From Actinomycetes bacterium (GTDB lineage: Bacteria > Actinomycetota > Actinomycetes > S36-B12), in contig JAHECS010000012.1 of NCBI GenBank assembly GCA_024641635.1, forward strand, positions 31,464 to 68,470: a stretch of 37,007 nt of DNA. The letters run 5' to 3'. The number at the start of each line of letters is the position of its first letter. The stretch's first letter is position 1. Positions 23,919 to 32,406 of the stretch are shown one piece after another. A model generated the notes under the pieces. The model was given only the letters and a program-made list of their open reading frames with translations, did not search any database and was not told where the DNA came from. The translations under genes and the position numbers were made by a program.

Positions 23919-24713
23919 TCAGTCCAGGGGGTAGAACTTGGCGGCGCGGTCGGAGAGGACCTCCTTGCCCGCGTCCATGACGAGGACGGCCCCGTTCATG
24001 AACTGGCCCTCGTCGCCGCCCAGGAAGACGGCCGCGTTCGCCATGTCCTCGGGTCGGGGTGCGCGGCCACCGGGGTACTTCGACGACAGCCGCTCGTAGG
24101 CCGCGTCGAGGTCGTCCTTGCCGCCGGCCACGAGTCCTGCGGTGAGCGACGAGAGGGTTGCGCCGGGACACAGGACGTTCACCCGGATCCCCAGCGGTGC
24201 CGCCTCGACGGCGACCGACTTCGACAGCCCGATGACCCCGTGCTTGGCGGTCGAGTACACGTGCGGCCCCAGCCCGCCCTGCACCCCTGCCGTGCTCGAG
24301 GTGTTGATGATCGCGCCACCCCCCTGGCCCTTCATCACCCGCATGGCGTGCTTGGTGCCGAGGAAGACGCTCGTCAGCAGCACGGCCATCGTCCGGTCGT
24401 AGTCCTCGAGGGCGGTGTCACCGATGGGTCCGGTGACGCCGACGATCCCGGCGTTGTTGACCATGATGTCGAGCGAGCCGAAGCGCGACACGCATGCGTC
24501 GATGGCGGCCACGATGTCGCTCTCCGACGTCACGTCCGTCCGGATGAACACCGTGGCGTCGCCGAGCTCCGCAGCGAGGCGCTCGCCTGCCTCCACGTCG
24601 ATGTCGGCGATGACGCAGGAGGCACCTTCGGCGACGTACCTGCGGACGATGCCCTCACCGATGCCGCGCGCCCCACCGGTGACGACGGCGCTGCGGCCCG
24701 CGAGTCGGGCCAT
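23919..24713 (-). CDS. SDR family oxidoreductase
   Basis: A 264-residue classical SDR. Cofactor motif VTGGARGIGEG begins near residue 11; DIDVE after strand 2 ends in Asp, which favours NAD(H). The NNAGIVG motif, catalytic Ser in NTSSTAG and Tyr-x3-Lys in VYSTAKHG are all there. The C-terminus (NGAVLVMDAGKEV) is family-typical with a short extra tail. The open frame continues upstream to 24893, but the ATG at 24711-24713 overlaps the SnoaL stop (ATGA-like arrangement) and is the sensible start. It closes the minus-strand catabolic series from the Rieske gene at 27202. Dehydrogenation of a diol or alcohol made by the Rieske enzyme would fit. Confidence 0.9.
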   Translation of the reverse strand: MARLAGRSAVVTGGARGIGEGIVRRYVAEGASCVIADIDVEAGERLAAELGDATVFIRTDVTSESDIVAAIDACVSRFGSLDIMVNNAGIVGVTGPIGDTALEDYDRTMAVLLTSVFLGTKHAMRVMKGQGGGAIINTSSTAGVQGGLGPHVYSTAKHGVIGLSKSVAVEAAPLGIRVNVLCPGATLSSLTAGLVAGGKDDLDAAYERLSSKYPGGRAPRPEDMANAAVFLGGDEGQFMNGAVLVMDAGKEVLSDRAAKFYPLD

Positions 24714-25189
24714 CAGTGTCCGTCGCTCATCGTCAGCCGCTGGAGCATGGTCAGCCGGGACTCGTCGCGCCCGACCGCGCCCGCGGCCAGGATCTGACGG
24801 GTCTGGATCTTCCAGCCCTCGGTGCCCTTGGACCAGCGGTCGAGGTAGCGGCCGTGGAGCGTCCACTCCTTGCCCTCCGCGTCGCGATGCCACGCGGTGA
24901 TGAGGCTCTCGGCCTCGGCGTCGTCCGTGCCGGTGAAGGTGATCGAGATGTTGGTGACCGCGTGCGACGTCTGCGCGTACCGCGTGAAGGCGTTGCGCAG
25001 TGACGCACGCAGGGCGTCCTTGCCCTCGATCCAGGTGTCGCCGCTGAAGAGCACGCGGCAGTCGTCGTTGAAGACGGAGACCTGCAGCTCGACATCAGCC
25101 ATGTCCGCAGCCTTGGCGTACGTGTACATCAGCTGCTCGATGTCGTGCCGATCCGGGAAGCGGAGGCCGTCGAGGCGGGCGCTGCTCAT
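24713..25189 (-). CDS. SnoaL-like / NTF2-fold protein
   Basis: A 158-residue NTF2-like protein: RHDIEQLMYTYAKAADMADVE helix, FNDDCRVLFSGDTWIEGKDALRASL with YAQTSHAVTNISITF, and the final strands KEWTLHGRYLDRWSKGTEGWKI. The Tyr, Asp and His residues at these places match the pocket of SnoaL_4 proteins such as scytalone dehydratase-like and ring-hydroxylase beta-subunit-like folds. AAGGAA precedes the start. It follows the TIM-barrel gene by 44 bp and is coupled to the SDR. It could be a dehydratase, or act as a small subunit for the alpha-only Rieske enzymes; neither is shown. Confidence 0.8.
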   Translation of the reverse strand: MSSARLDGLRFPDRHDIEQLMYTYAKAADMADVELQVSVFNDDCRVLFSGDTWIEGKDALRASLRNAFTRYAQTSHAVTNISITFTGTDDAEAESLITAWHRDAEGKEWTLHGRYLDRWSKGTEGWKIQTRQILAAGAVGRDESRLTMLQRLTMSDGH

Positions 25190-25233
25190 GGTTCCTTCTC
25201 TCTTCTGCTCGTCGGTGGGGGCAGTCGTGGGCG

Positions 25234-26055
25234 CTACGAGCGGCTGGCGGCGAGGACGCGATCGAGCCCCTCGGCGATCTGGCGTGCCGAGAGGGCCGCG
25301 TCCTGCTCCCGCAGGGTGCGGTTGATGACCTCGATCGAGAACGTGGAGTCGGGCCGCTCGGCGTTGCGGCGACGGACGAGGCCCACGAGGTCGAACTCGC
25401 CCTCGCCCGGGACGCGACGGTTGAGCAGGCAGTCCTCCCGCAGGTCCTCCGGGAGCTGGCACTCGATGGTGCCGTCGTTGAACTGCACCGTCGAGATGTA
25501 CGGCCAGAGCCCGTCCAGGTGGTCCAGGGGAAGGCCCATCCGGTACAGGTGCCATACGTCCATGCACATGGACAGGTTGGGACGGTCGGCCCGCAGGATG
25601 ATCCCCGCGGCATCCGCCGGGGTCTGCATGTTGGTGAAGGGCAGCGGCTCGAGCACGACGTCGACCCCCCAGGGCGCGAAGCGGTCGGCGACGCGGCCGG
25701 CTCGCTGCGCGGCGTCGTCGACCGTGCCGTCGTACGGCCCGATGGCCTGCAGTCGCAGAGGTCGTAGGCGTTCGGCCAGAACGGCGGCGAGGTCCTCGAG
25801 CGGGTCCTGGTCCTCGCGCATCACCCTGATCGCCTCGAGCTCCCCGATGCGAACGCCGTGCTCGGCGATCAGCGCGTCGAGCTCGTCGAGCGTGTGACCG
25901 TCCTCGAGCCAGGCCTTCGTCCAGCGAACGCTGAGCCCGACCTCGACGAACCCGGCCGCTCGCGCAGCAGCGAACCGCTCGTCAAGCGGCACCTCACCGG
26001 TGCAGTTGAACGAGAAGGTGAAGTCGGCGACCTCCGGCAGCGGGTTACCGGCCAC
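25234..26055 (-). CDS. sugar phosphate isomerase/epimerase-like TIM barrel
   Basis: A 273-residue xylose-isomerase-like TIM barrel (AP endonuclease 2 superfamily). Likely metal ligands are Glu in VVLEPLPF, Asp and His in MCMDVWHLY, and Glu in SIEVINR, following the family's E-D-H-E order. There is no sugar operon around it, so a sugar substrate is doubtful; members in catabolic loci may be isomerases or lyases of hydroxy-acids such as hydroxypyruvate or inosose. Its GTG start at 26053-26055 overlaps the Rieske gene's end by 11 bases, implying coupling. Substrate unknown. Confidence 0.82.
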   Translation of the reverse strand: MAGNPLPEVADFTFSFNCTGEVPLDERFAAARAAGFVEVGLSVRWTKAWLEDGHTLDELDALIAEHGVRIGELEAIRVMREDQDPLEDLAAVLAERLRPLRLQAIGPYDGTVDDAAQRAGRVADRFAPWGVDVVLEPLPFTNMQTPADAAGIILRADRPNLSMCMDVWHLYRMGLPLDHLDGLWPYISTVQFNDGTIECQLPEDLREDCLLNRRVPGEGEFDLVGLVRRRNAERPDSTFSIEVINRTLREQDAALSARQIAEGLDRVLAASRS

Positions 26056-27202
26056 CGAGGTCCCGCGCGATGCCCTCGTCGATCAGCCGCTGCACCTGAT
26101 TGTGGAAGAACGGGATCTTGCATTCACGGTCGTTGAAGAAGTTCTCCTTGTAGTACGAGGAGCGTGAGGCCGCGGAGACGTCCTCCCACGTCCACACATC
26201 CTCGCCGACCACGATCTTCAGGTGGTCCCAGTGGCGCTGGGTCCGCTCGAGGTAGTCCGGGTCGTCGGTCTTGTACCAGAGTTCCCACGTCTCGAACCGG
26301 GTCTTGTTGTGGGTGATGGGGACGGAGCGGAACAGCTGGAGATGCTCCGGGTTGTTGTTGAAGACGCCCGTCGGGAAGATCGTGTAGTGGCAGATCGCCA
26401 CCGACTGGTGGTCGGGATTCTCCTGCAGCTTCGGGAGGGAGCCCTTGAGCGGCACCACCATCATGGAGTGACGGTCGAACTCGAAGATGCGCATCTCGCG
26501 GCCGTCCTTCACGTCCTGCGGCGGGATGTGGTGCAGCGCAGGCGCGTGGTAGAACTCGTTGAACGCATCGACGACGACCTTCCAGTTCACGTCGACGTCC
26601 CAGACGAGCTTCTCCTTCAGGAACATGTCCTCCATCCGGTAGGCGCCGAGATCCTGGAGGATGTCCTCGCCCAGCCACTCCTTCAGCGGCGGCGCGACGC
26701 CGGGTCCGGCCAGGACGCCCCACACCCAGCCGCCCCACTCGTCGAGCTCGACCTGATGTGCCTTGAGGCCGGTGAGGATGTCCTGGTCGAAGTCATCGCG
26801 GTCCGGCACGCCGACGACGGTGCCGTCGAAGTCGTAGACCCAGTCGTGCCACGGGCACTTGAACCGACGGGCGCACTCCCCGCTGTCGCGGACGATCCGT
26901 GCGCCGCGATGCAGGCAGACGTTGTGGAAGCCGCCCAGTGAGCCGTCCTTCTTGCGGGTGATGACGATGGTCTCGCCGTGCCCCTCCCAGACGACGTGGT
27001 CGCCCGCCTGCTGCAGCTGCTCCGAGCGGCACATGATCTGCCAGCTCGGGTTGAGGACGTACCGGCGCTCGAGCTCGAAGCGCTCCGGGTCCGTGTACCA
27101 GCTCGACGGGACCGTCTCGGACTTGCCCGGGGTGTTCGGGATCTCCGGGGCGAAGCGGAGGGGGCCGTCGCCCCGGGTCGGCGGGACGAAGGGAGTTGTC
27201 AT
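26045..27202 (-). CDS. Rieske [2Fe-2S] oxygenase, alpha subunit (third Rieske gene)
   Basis: A 385-residue ring-hydroxylating oxygenase alpha subunit. The Rieske cluster ligands are Cys96 and His98 (VCLHRG) and Cys116 and His119 (KCPWHDW). The catalytic domain has NWKVVVDAFNEFYHAPALHH, giving Glu216, His219 and His224 as iron-bridging and iron ligands. It carries no linked ferredoxin or reductase domain and no beta-subunit gene is adjacent, so it is an alpha-only oxygenase, using the reductase at 27323-28279 for electrons. This type hydroxylates or demethylates a ring or alkyl position. Start ATG 27202; promoter and CTAG palindrome lie 36-65 bp upstream. It is the least similar of the three Rieske proteins here. 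Confidence 0.93.
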   Translation of the reverse strand: MTTPFVPPTRGDGPLRFAPEIPNTPGKSETVPSSWYTDPERFELERRYVLNPSWQIMCRSEQLQQAGDHVVWEGHGETIVITRKKDGSLGGFHNVCLHRGARIVRDSGECARRFKCPWHDWVYDFDGTVVGVPDRDDFDQDILTGLKAHQVELDEWGGWVWGVLAGPGVAPPLKEWLGEDILQDLGAYRMEDMFLKEKLVWDVDVNWKVVVDAFNEFYHAPALHHIPPQDVKDGREMRIFEFDRHSMMVVPLKGSLPKLQENPDHQSVAICHYTIFPTGVFNNNPEHLQLFRSVPITHNKTRFETWELWYKTDDPDYLERTQRHWDHLKIVVGEDVWTWEDVSAASRSSYYKENFFNDRECKIPFFHNQVQRLIDEGIARDLGGR

Positions 27203-27237
27203 CGGGGACGATCCTCTCGGGTCGGTCAGGCTCGGTC

Positions 27238-27267
27238 ACCCTACAGTTGTCTAGATGACTTGTGCAA
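27238..27267 (-). promoter_or_regulatory. promoter of third Rieske gene, spacer holds palindrome
   Basis: On the minus strand TTGCAC (27262-27267) and TAGGGT (27238-27243) are separated by 18 bases that contain most of the CTAG palindrome. A repressor bound there would block RNA polymerase. Confidence 0.45.
27242..27263. promoter_or_regulatory. CTAG-centred palindromic operator, copy 3
   Basis: This copy reads AGTTGTCTAGATGACTT, matching the consensus of the perfect copy at 33701-33722 with changes in one half. It lies 40 bp before the Rieske start at 27202. See the finding on the shared regulon. Confidence 0.6.
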
Positions 27268-27322
27268 GGACTTCCACATAAACACCGGCTGGGCGCCGTG
27301 ACGCCCGGACACGAGATCGACC

Positions 27323-28279
27323 CTAGATGTCGAGGACCAGCCGATCGCCCTTGCAGCGCGAGACGCAGGGCATCATGTAGACGCCCTCCTCGTGGTCCTC
27401 ATCGGACAGCAGCGAGTCGCGATGCGCGATGTCCCCTGAGATCACCTTCGTCTCGCAGGTGCCGCACACGCCCTCGGCGCAGGAGGTCATGATCCGAACG
27501 TCGTTCGCCAGCAGGACCTCGACGATGCTCTTGTCGCGCGGGACCGTGAACTCCTGGCCGGTGCTGTTGACCACGACGGTGAACTCATGGTCGCCCGGAT
27601 CCCCGGTGGTGTCGACGGCCTTGGCCGCGAACCGCTCGACGACTGGCATAGGGCGCCCCAGCTCGGCGCACTTGGCCTCGACGGCCGAGATGAGCGGCTC
27701 CGGCCCGCAGCAGTAGACGGCGGCATCGGGTGCGGCGTGCCGCAGGATGTCGTCGAGCGGCAGGATCCCCTTCTCGTCCTGCGGCCAGAGATGCACGCCG
27801 AGCGGCTCGAGCCGGTCGCGGAAGGCCATCGACGCACGCGTGCGACCCCCGTACCAGAACGACCATGGACGATCCTTGTCGAAGATCACCTCGCCCAGCA
27901 TGGGGACCATCGGGGTGACGCCGATGCCGCCCGCGATGAACACGTACGACGGTGCGTCGACCAGGGGGAAATGGTTGCGGGGACCTCGGGTCTTGACGGC
28001 GTCCCCGACCTGGATGTGGTCGTGGATGTACGACGACCCGCCTCGGCTGCTCGGCTCGCGCAGCACCGCGATCCGCCAGGTGTCCGCCCGGAAGTGGCTG
28101 CACAGCGAGTACTGCCGCTCCACTCCCGTGCCGAGCTGGAGATCGATGTGCGCACCCGGCTCCCAGGTGGGCAGCTTCTCCCCCGACGGCGCCGCCAGTC
28201 GGATGCAGACGACTCCCTCGGCCTCCTCGACCCGCTCGATGACGACCAGGTCGCGGTACTCCTCGTAGACGTACGCCAT
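27323..28279 (-). CDS. PDR/VanB-type ferredoxin reductase
   Basis: A 318-residue phthalate-dioxygenase-reductase-like protein. The flavin-binding RQYSLCS is at 55-61, the NAD-binding GGIGVTPM near 117-124, the CCGPEPL region near 190, and the C-terminal plant-type [2Fe-2S] domain has Cys267, Cys272 and Cys275 (SCAEGVCGTC) and a last ligand Cys305 in MPCVSRC. Electrons thus pass from NAD(P)H through flavin to [2Fe-2S] and then to the Rieske oxygenases. It is the only reductase seen near three Rieske alpha subunits. It starts two bases after the PEP-utilising gene's stop, so they are co-expressed. Confidence 0.92.
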   Translation of the reverse strand: MAYVYEEYRDLVVIERVEEAEGVVCIRLAAPSGEKLPTWEPGAHIDLQLGTGVERQYSLCSHFRADTWRIAVLREPSSRGGSSYIHDHIQVGDAVKTRGPRNHFPLVDAPSYVFIAGGIGVTPMVPMLGEVIFDKDRPWSFWYGGRTRASMAFRDRLEPLGVHLWPQDEKGILPLDDILRHAAPDAAVYCCGPEPLISAVEAKCAELGRPMPVVERFAAKAVDTTGDPGDHEFTVVVNSTGQEFTVPRDKSIVEVLLANDVRIMTSCAEGVCGTCETKVISGDIAHRDSLLSDEDHEEGVYMMPCVSRCKGDRLVLDI

Positions 28280-28281
28280 GG

Positions 28282-30033
28282 CTAGACGGTAGCCCCGGCA
28301 GGGGCCGAATCGACCGTCACGGTCCCCGCCGTCCCGTCCACGGTGACCTCCATGCCATCGAGGAGCTGCTTCGTACCCGTCGTCACCGACAGCACCGAGG
28401 GGATGCCGAGCTCACGACTGACGACGACCGCGTGGCTGTTCATGGCGCCGACGTCCACGACGACCGCGCCCGCGATGAGGAACAGCGGGGTCCAGGCAGC
28501 GTCCGTGAAGGGGGCTACGAGCACGTCGCCCGGCTCCAGCCGGACCATGTCGGCGGGATCGTGCAGCACGCAGACGCGACCGGTGTAGCGCCCCGCGCCG
28601 CCCCCCAGGCCGGCGAGGACCTCGCCCTCCCTCAACGGCGGCAGGCTGCGCTCGGTGCGCCGCTCCCACTCGGACAGCGGCGGCGGGTCGGACGCGATGA
28701 TGAACGGCGGATCGAGCTCGAACAGCTCCTCGTAGTCGCTCAGGCGCGCGGCGATCAGCTCGCGGAAGGCGAGTGGATCGGCGACGTAGCGCTCCAGCTC
28801 CGAGCTGAGCAGCATCATCACGTCCTCGGGCTTCGCGTAGAGCCCGGCCGCGACTCCGCGGCGGCCGAGCTCACGGATGGTCATGCGCACCTCGTTGACC
28901 ACGGCGACACAGGTCGCCTTGGTCCGCTCCCGGGCGGGCACGCACAGCGTGGTGGACGCGAGCGCCATCTCCAGCGTGCCGAGAGTCTCGTCGTTGCCGG
29001 CGAAGGCCGTGCGGAGCCGGTCGGCAGCCGCCCGCCGGCGCGCCTCGAGCCGGTCGTGACGGGCCTGCGGCGAATCAGCGTCCGAGGCGCGGCGGATGCC
29101 GTTGACCAGCTTCAGCGGCTGGAGGGGGTCGGACTCCCACGAGAGGGCGTGGATGTCCCACTCGTTCGGGCCTCGGGAGCCGGACTCGCGCATGAAGTCG
29201 GCGACCGACTCGGCGAAGGCGCGGGTGGCATCCGTCTGCGGGTCCGAGATCGCCGCCAGCACTGCCTCGGGGCCCTCGTCGAACAGGGCGGTGACCTCGG
29301 TCGAGGCGTTGGCGTCGCGCGAGAGCCGCCACAGCCCCCAGGAGGGCGACGCGGAGTCCACGTCACCGAGTCCGGAGATGAGCTCGAGCTGCAGACCGGG
29401 CTCCCCGATCGAGGCGCACAGCCCGGCCAGGATGCTCGGCCCGATCGTGGACGCGAGGCTGGAGTAGTCGTGCCGGGCGAAGCCGTTGTCCAGCTCCCAG
29501 GCGAACGAACGCGCCCGCGCGACCAGCTCGGCGTCGGTCATCGCGGTGAGGTCGGGACGATCCTGAGCCAGTGCCGCCGTCCGGGCACGGTCCTCGTCGA
29601 TCTCCGGGAAGGAGGACCGTCCGAGGATCTCGCCGATGGTGGCCGCCGCCTTCGCCGACAGGTCTGGGTTCACGTCGTCCGGGTGCGGCTCGTACGGCGG
29701 CGTGTCCGGGTGCGAGCCGAGGAGTCCCGCGTCGAACTCGGCCAGGTCCGCGCCAAGCCGCAGTCCGAGGAGCCTCATGTGCGACAGATTGAGGTAGAAG
29801 TACCCGCCGAAGATGCCGACCACCGGGATGCGCGGTGGGGTGTTGAACTCCTCCGGGCCGTAGATGCCGAACTCGACGAAGCCGCGGTACCAGCCGGGCA
29901 GCAGCCCCTCCTCGAAGACCAGCGTCCACCCGAGCGGGCTCGCCGGGTCGGGGAGCACCTCCCCGGCGTTCGCGCGGGTGTAGAAGGGGAGCCGCTCGCT
30001 GCGGGACCAGTCGACGAGCCAGGAGTCCACCAT
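28282..30033 (-). CDS. PEP-utilising enzyme, mobile (phosphohistidine) domain protein without ATP-grasp
   Basis: A 583-residue protein whose C-terminus (about residues 470-570) is the PEP-synthase/PPDK phosphohistidine domain: LAGLGGGAGRYTGRVCVL, then GDVLVAPFTDAAWTPLF and the catalytic His534 in GAMNSHAVVVSRELGIP. The rest (1-460) is a PEP-synthase-like N-domain without any ATP-grasp or PEP-binding barrel signature that I can see. This is the architecture of one subunit of phenylphosphate synthase and related split PEP-synthase-like systems, in which the ATP-binding half is a separate protein. No such gene is in the window. The start is ATG 30033 with GGAAGG seven bases upstream. Co-expressed with the reductase (two-base gap). 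A role in phosphorylating a hydroxylated intermediate is inference. Confidence 0.8.
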   Translation of the reverse strand: MVDSWLVDWSRSERLPFYTRANAGEVLPDPASPLGWTLVFEEGLLPGWYRGFVEFGIYGPEEFNTPPRIPVVGIFGGYFYLNLSHMRLLGLRLGADLAEFDAGLLGSHPDTPPYEPHPDDVNPDLSAKAAATIGEILGRSSFPEIDEDRARTAALAQDRPDLTAMTDAELVARARSFAWELDNGFARHDYSSLASTIGPSILAGLCASIGEPGLQLELISGLGDVDSASPSWGLWRLSRDANASTEVTALFDEGPEAVLAAISDPQTDATRAFAESVADFMRESGSRGPNEWDIHALSWESDPLQPLKLVNGIRRASDADSPQARHDRLEARRRAAADRLRTAFAGNDETLGTLEMALASTTLCVPARERTKATCVAVVNEVRMTIRELGRRGVAAGLYAKPEDVMMLLSSELERYVADPLAFRELIAARLSDYEELFELDPPFIIASDPPPLSEWERRTERSLPPLREGEVLAGLGGGAGRYTGRVCVLHDPADMVRLEPGDVLVAPFTDAAWTPLFLIAGAVVVDVGAMNSHAVVVSRELGIPSVLSVTTGTKQLLDGMEVTVDGTAGTVTVDSAPAGATV

Positions 30034-30062
30034 CAGTCATCCTTCCGGGGCCGGACGTACCG

Positions 30063-30095
30063 GCGCCGCCGGGCCAACAGGTCGTCCGGCGGCGC
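30063..30095 (-). terminator. stem-loop after the SDR gene
   Basis: Perfect 10-bp arms GCGCCGCCGG (30063-30072) and CCGGCGGCGC (30086-30095) with a 13-base loop lie 24 bp past the stop of the minus-strand SDR gene and before the PEP-utilising gene. There is no T-tract, so it may work as an actinobacterial terminator or attenuate read-through. Confidence 0.45.
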
Positions 30096-30118
30096 AGGTG
30101 TCTGGGGTTGGGTACGGC

Positions 30119-30901
30119 CTAGTAGGGCACCGTGCCGGCATCGACGTTGTAGAGGGTGCCGGTCATTCCGTTGCCCAGCGGACCGGCGAGGAGCACAGCC
30201 ATGCCCGCGACCTGCTCGACCGTGTTGAGCTCCTTGGTCATCGTGTCCTGGGCGAACTCGTCGAGGAACTGCTCGTAGGTGATCCCGGCTGCCGCCGCCA
30301 CCTGGGCACCGGCATCCTGCATCAGCTCGGTCTCGATCGGGCCGGGACAGATGGAGTTGCAGCGGATGCCCTGCTGGGCGTACTCGGCGGCCGTCGCCTT
30401 GGTGAGGCCGTTCATGGCGTGCTTGCCCATGATGTAGTGGCTCACGGCCATCTTCGAGGCGTGCTTGCCCTCGATGGACGAGATGTTGATGATGCGGCCG
30501 CCGCCCTTGGGCAGCATGTACTTCAGCGCGCGGCGGGTGGCCCAGAAGGCGGACGAGCAGTTCCACTCGAAGGCCTTCTGCCAGGCCTCGTTGCTGAGCG
30601 AGTCGATCATCGCCCAGCCGTCCGAGCCGCCTGCGCAGTTCACGAGGATGTCGACGCCGCCGTAGGTCTCGGCGGCGAAGTCCACCAGGGCCTCGACCTG
30701 GCCGCAGTCGAGCACGTCCGTGGCCTTGAACGCGGCGCGGTCGCCCGCATCGAGCCGCTCGAGGGCGTGAGCGCCCTTCTCCTCCGAACGGTTGCCGAGA
30801 ACCACCGTGGCACCCTCGTCGACGAACGCCTTGGCGATGCCGAAGCCGATGCCGGTGGAGCCGGCGGTGATGACCGCGACCTTCCCGTCGAGCGTGCCCA
30901 T
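30119..30901 (-). CDS. SDR family oxidoreductase
   Basis: A 260-residue classical SDR. The cofactor motif is TAGSTGIGFG, the structural motif NCAGGSDG, the catalytic Ser in SSIEGK and Tyr-x3-Lys in HYIMGKHAM. The residues after strand 2 (NRSEEK) leave the cofactor undecided. ATG 30901 is preferred over the GTG at 30907, because AGGAG is five bases before the ATG and would overlap the GTG. The promoter at 30946-30974 serves it alone. It is likely to oxidise the hydroxylated product of the two tandem Rieske enzymes; the NAADxxR-like end is ordinary. Substrate unknown. Confidence 0.9.
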   Translation of the reverse strand: MGTLDGKVAVITAGSTGIGFGIAKAFVDEGATVVLGNRSEEKGAHALERLDAGDRAAFKATDVLDCGQVEALVDFAAETYGGVDILVNCAGGSDGWAMIDSLSNEAWQKAFEWNCSSAFWATRRALKYMLPKGGGRIINISSIEGKHASKMAVSHYIMGKHAMNGLTKATAAEYAQQGIRCNSICPGPIETELMQDAGAQVAAAAGITYEQFLDEFAQDTMTKELNTVEQVAGMAVLLAGPLGNGMTGTLYNVDAGTVPY

Positions 30902-30945
30902 GATCACTCCTGCAGGTCGGGGCGGCCGGGACGCCGCCGTGGGTC

Positions 30946-30974
30946 ATCACACCGGATCGGTGAGCATTCGTCAA
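30946..30974 (-). promoter_or_regulatory. promoter of SDR gene (TTGACG-N17-TGTGAT)
   Basis: On the minus strand TTGACG (30969-30974) and TGTGAT (30946-30951) are 17 bases apart, with the ATG of the SDR gene about 45 bp downstream. The upstream flank (30975-31015) is unusually AT-rich for this window. Confidence 0.45.
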
Positions 30975-31021
30975 TGGAAATCGGAAAATAGGTCGTCCAT
31001 GCTTTATTCGGTTGCGCGACG

Positions 31022-32269
31022 CTACGCCTCCTGAGGCAGGGCGAAGCCGTCGACGTGGTTCTCCTTCATCAGCCGGTTGATCGTGCGGTGCGCGTACTGC
31101 ACCCCGGGCTCGTTGCGTCCGTAGATCTGCGTGGTGCCGCTGACGTTGCGGACGCCCTTCTGGACCCCGTAGCCGGTGATGTAGTCCTCTTCGTAGGTGA
31201 CGTCGTAGAAGAAGTCCCGGAACACCCCGAGGTCCTCCCGGTTCTCATCGGTGATCGGGCTGCGCGTGAAGACCCGCTGCTCGGTGATCGACTCGTCGAC
31301 CCTCGTGGTCGGCAGCACCAGCGAGCAGGTCATGCGCTCGCGCCAGGAGCCGGCGAAGGACATGCCCGGGAACAGCCAGATGATCGAGCCGACGTTGGCC
31401 GACGGGTCCAGGGACTCGATGGGCTCGTCGATGTTGGCCTCGAGGTTGCGGAGGGCGAACGCGACGCGCTCGTGCGCGCCGAAGCCGTCGAAGATCGCGG
31501 TGTTGCTCAGGTTCGTCTTGAACACCGTGTTCGGGTGGAGGGACGCGAAGTGGTAGCCCTCGAGGTAGCCCTCGATGACCACCTTCCAGTTCGGGCCGGG
31601 CATCATCCGCGACGAGAACAGGTGGAGCTCGTCGAGCTTGAGGCTCTCGACGATCGGCTTGAACTCCCCGAGCCACGCGTCGATGTCCATCTCGATGCCA
31701 GGCGTCAGGCACACGAAGATGAGGCCGGCCACCTCCTCGACGGGCAGGCGGACCAGCCCGCGCTCGTCCTTGTCGAAGTCTCCGAACGTCGACTCCCCGT
31801 AGATGCCCTTGAGCTGGCCGTCCATCCCGTACGACCAGGCGTGGTACGGGCAGGTGAGGGCCCGCGAGGAGCCCGTGCCCTCGGCACAGATCATGGCGCC
31901 GCGGTGACGGCAGACGTTGAGCATCGCGTGCACCTCGCCCTTGGCGTCACGCGTGATGACCACAGGGACGCCGACGGCTTCGATGGCCTTGTAGCTGTTC
32001 TTGCCCGGCAGCTCGCACGACAGCGCCAGCGGCAGCGGGATGCGCTTGAACAGGGTCTCGACCTCGGCCCGGAAGAGCTCCTCGTCCGCATAGTTGTCGA
32101 CGGGCTCCAGCCAGTTGCCGTCCGCCTGGTCGGTCGTCTTGTTGCGCACGTGCTCCGCCAGGCGGCGCATCATGTCGATGGCCTCCTCCCGCGCCGGCCC
32201 CTGCAGGACGGTGCTCGGGATGTAGGCCGGCACGACCTCCGGCTGCAGCTTCTCGGCGACGTCGGCCAC
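31022..32269 (-). CDS. Rieske [2Fe-2S] oxygenase alpha subunit (second Rieske gene)
   Basis: About 415 residues. The Rieske ligands are in NVCRHRGA and TCPYHAW, and the mononuclear iron site in NWKVVIEGYLEGYHFASLH (Glu, His, His). It is a close paralogue of the next gene upstream, with shared blocks around RIPLPLALSCELPG and the Rieske motif. It lacks a beta subunit. Two starts are possible: GTG 32284 has no ribosome site, while GTG 32269 has GGGAG five bases before it, so I use 32269. A TATAGT -10 element and a palindromic operator lie just upstream. It probably hydroxylates the same or a related substrate as its paralogue. Confidence 0.92.
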   Translation of the reverse strand: MADVAEKLQPEVVPAYIPSTVLQGPAREEAIDMMRRLAEHVRNKTTDQADGNWLEPVDNYADEELFRAEVETLFKRIPLPLALSCELPGKNSYKAIEAVGVPVVITRDAKGEVHAMLNVCRHRGAMICAEGTGSSRALTCPYHAWSYGMDGQLKGIYGESTFGDFDKDERGLVRLPVEEVAGLIFVCLTPGIEMDIDAWLGEFKPIVESLKLDELHLFSSRMMPGPNWKVVIEGYLEGYHFASLHPNTVFKTNLSNTAIFDGFGAHERVAFALRNLEANIDEPIESLDPSANVGSIIWLFPGMSFAGSWRERMTCSLVLPTTRVDESITEQRVFTRSPITDENREDLGVFRDFFYDVTYEEDYITGYGVQKGVRNVSGTTQIYGRNEPGVQYAHRTINRLMKENHVDGFALPQEA

Positions 32270-32311
32270 GGGCTCTCCCACCACTCGCAGGGCGCGCGGC
32301 CATCCCGGCGC

Positions 32312-32333
32312 CCAAGTTGTCTAGATGACTATA
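32312..32333. promoter_or_regulatory. CTAG-centred palindromic operator, copy 2
   Basis: CCAAGTTGTCTAGATGACTA differs from the perfect copy at 33701-33722 in two left-half positions and its right end. It is flanked by GGCGCC on both sides (32307-32312, 32334-32339). It covers the TATAGT -10 element of the second Rieske gene. Confidence 0.65.
32328..32333 (-). promoter_or_regulatory. -10 element of second Rieske gene
   Basis: TATAGT on the minus strand (five of six to TATAAT) sits within the palindromic operator, about 60 bp before the Rieske start at 32269. Confidence 0.4.
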
Positions 32334-32406
32334 GGCGCCGGTCGCCCACGGGGCAATGCCCCGCCCGAGTCCGGTCCGCGTTCGGTTCGGGTCCGGTCCC
32401 GGCCGG

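Noticed and set aside
27262-27301. Separate small plus-strand gene after the operator
   Set aside because: The frame has no ribosome site and lies antisense to promoter sequence.
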